Assembly: GCF_014699055.1 (NCBI RefSeq)
Contig: NZ_JACXAC010000006.1
Span: forward strand, 310,001-374,000
Length of the DNA stretch: 64,000 nucleotides
Reading direction: 5' to 3'
DNA from: Hymenobacter armeniacus
GTDB lineage: Bacteria > Bacteroidota > Bacteroidia > Cytophagales > Hymenobacteraceae
The translations under genes and the position numbers were made by a program. Shown here one piece after another: positions 64,000-64,000 of this stretch. Under the pieces are notes generated by a model. That model was not told where the DNA came from. It ran no database searches and saw only the letters and a list, made by a program, of their open reading frames with translations. The first letter of the stretch is position 1; the number at the start of each line of letters is the position of its first letter.

Positions 64000-64000
64000 G

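Overview
The window is a GC-rich chromosomal segment from a Bacteroidota, most likely Cytophagales and close to Hymenobacter. The evidence is a PorE-like type IX secretion component, a secreted protein with a type IX C-terminal sorting domain, Bacteroidota-restricted outer-membrane families (DUF5723-like, DUF5916-like), a GH3-family adenylating enzyme, a BlaI/M56 pair and an almost complete lack of Shine-Dalgarno sites. No rRNA, tRNA, CRISPR array, phage or intact insertion sequence was recognised. The genus is inferred from gene content only.

Layout. 0-6 kb: 5' end of lon (minus), a PorE-like protein (plus), a minus-strand operon (GH3 enzyme, secreted protein, GreA-like factor) and an OsmC peroxiredoxin. 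6-12 kb: a small membrane protein, dnaA, a two-gene split 5'-nucleotidase and an outer-membrane barrel protein. 12-18 kb: mutA and mutB (methylmalonyl-CoA mutase), then an isolated AT-rich gene for a P-loop ATPase that looks acquired, followed by a dense block of hairpins. 18-24.7 kb: an unknown helical protein, a type IX-sorted beta-propeller protein, DUF1304, a TonB-like protein, an ankyrin protein and a J-domain-like membrane protein. 24.8-31.8 kb: a urease cluster (ureD, ureG, ureF, ureC, fused ureAB and a nickel permease), without ureE and interrupted by two AT-rich unrelated genes. 32-38 kb: gltB and gltD (glutamate synthase). Urea breakdown and ammonia assimilation therefore sit side by side. 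38-46.5 kb: a SulP transporter remnant, a lipoprotein propeller, a geranylgeranyl-reductase-like flavoprotein, tandem GAF-domain paralogues, dxr, rseP, DUF6702 and DUF2461. 46.7-59.4 kb: secreted or cell-envelope proteins (YncE/phosphoesterase fusion, L,D-transpeptidase, propeller, DUF5723, S8 protease, DUF5916) together with meaB, the chaperone of the mutase encoded 40 kb away. 59.5-64 kb: a BlaR1-like M56 receptor with its BlaI repressor and three clear operators, folB, and a proline-rich protein.

A striking non-coding theme is at least ten paired inverted repeats with 25-41 bp arms, several of them perfect, in intergenic gaps. They fall into a few sequence families. All three copies of one family lie inside the urease/glutamate-synthase block. 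The most unusual protein-coding features are the lone ATPase island, the two AT-rich insertions in the urease cluster, and a duplicated C-terminal module in the M56 receptor.
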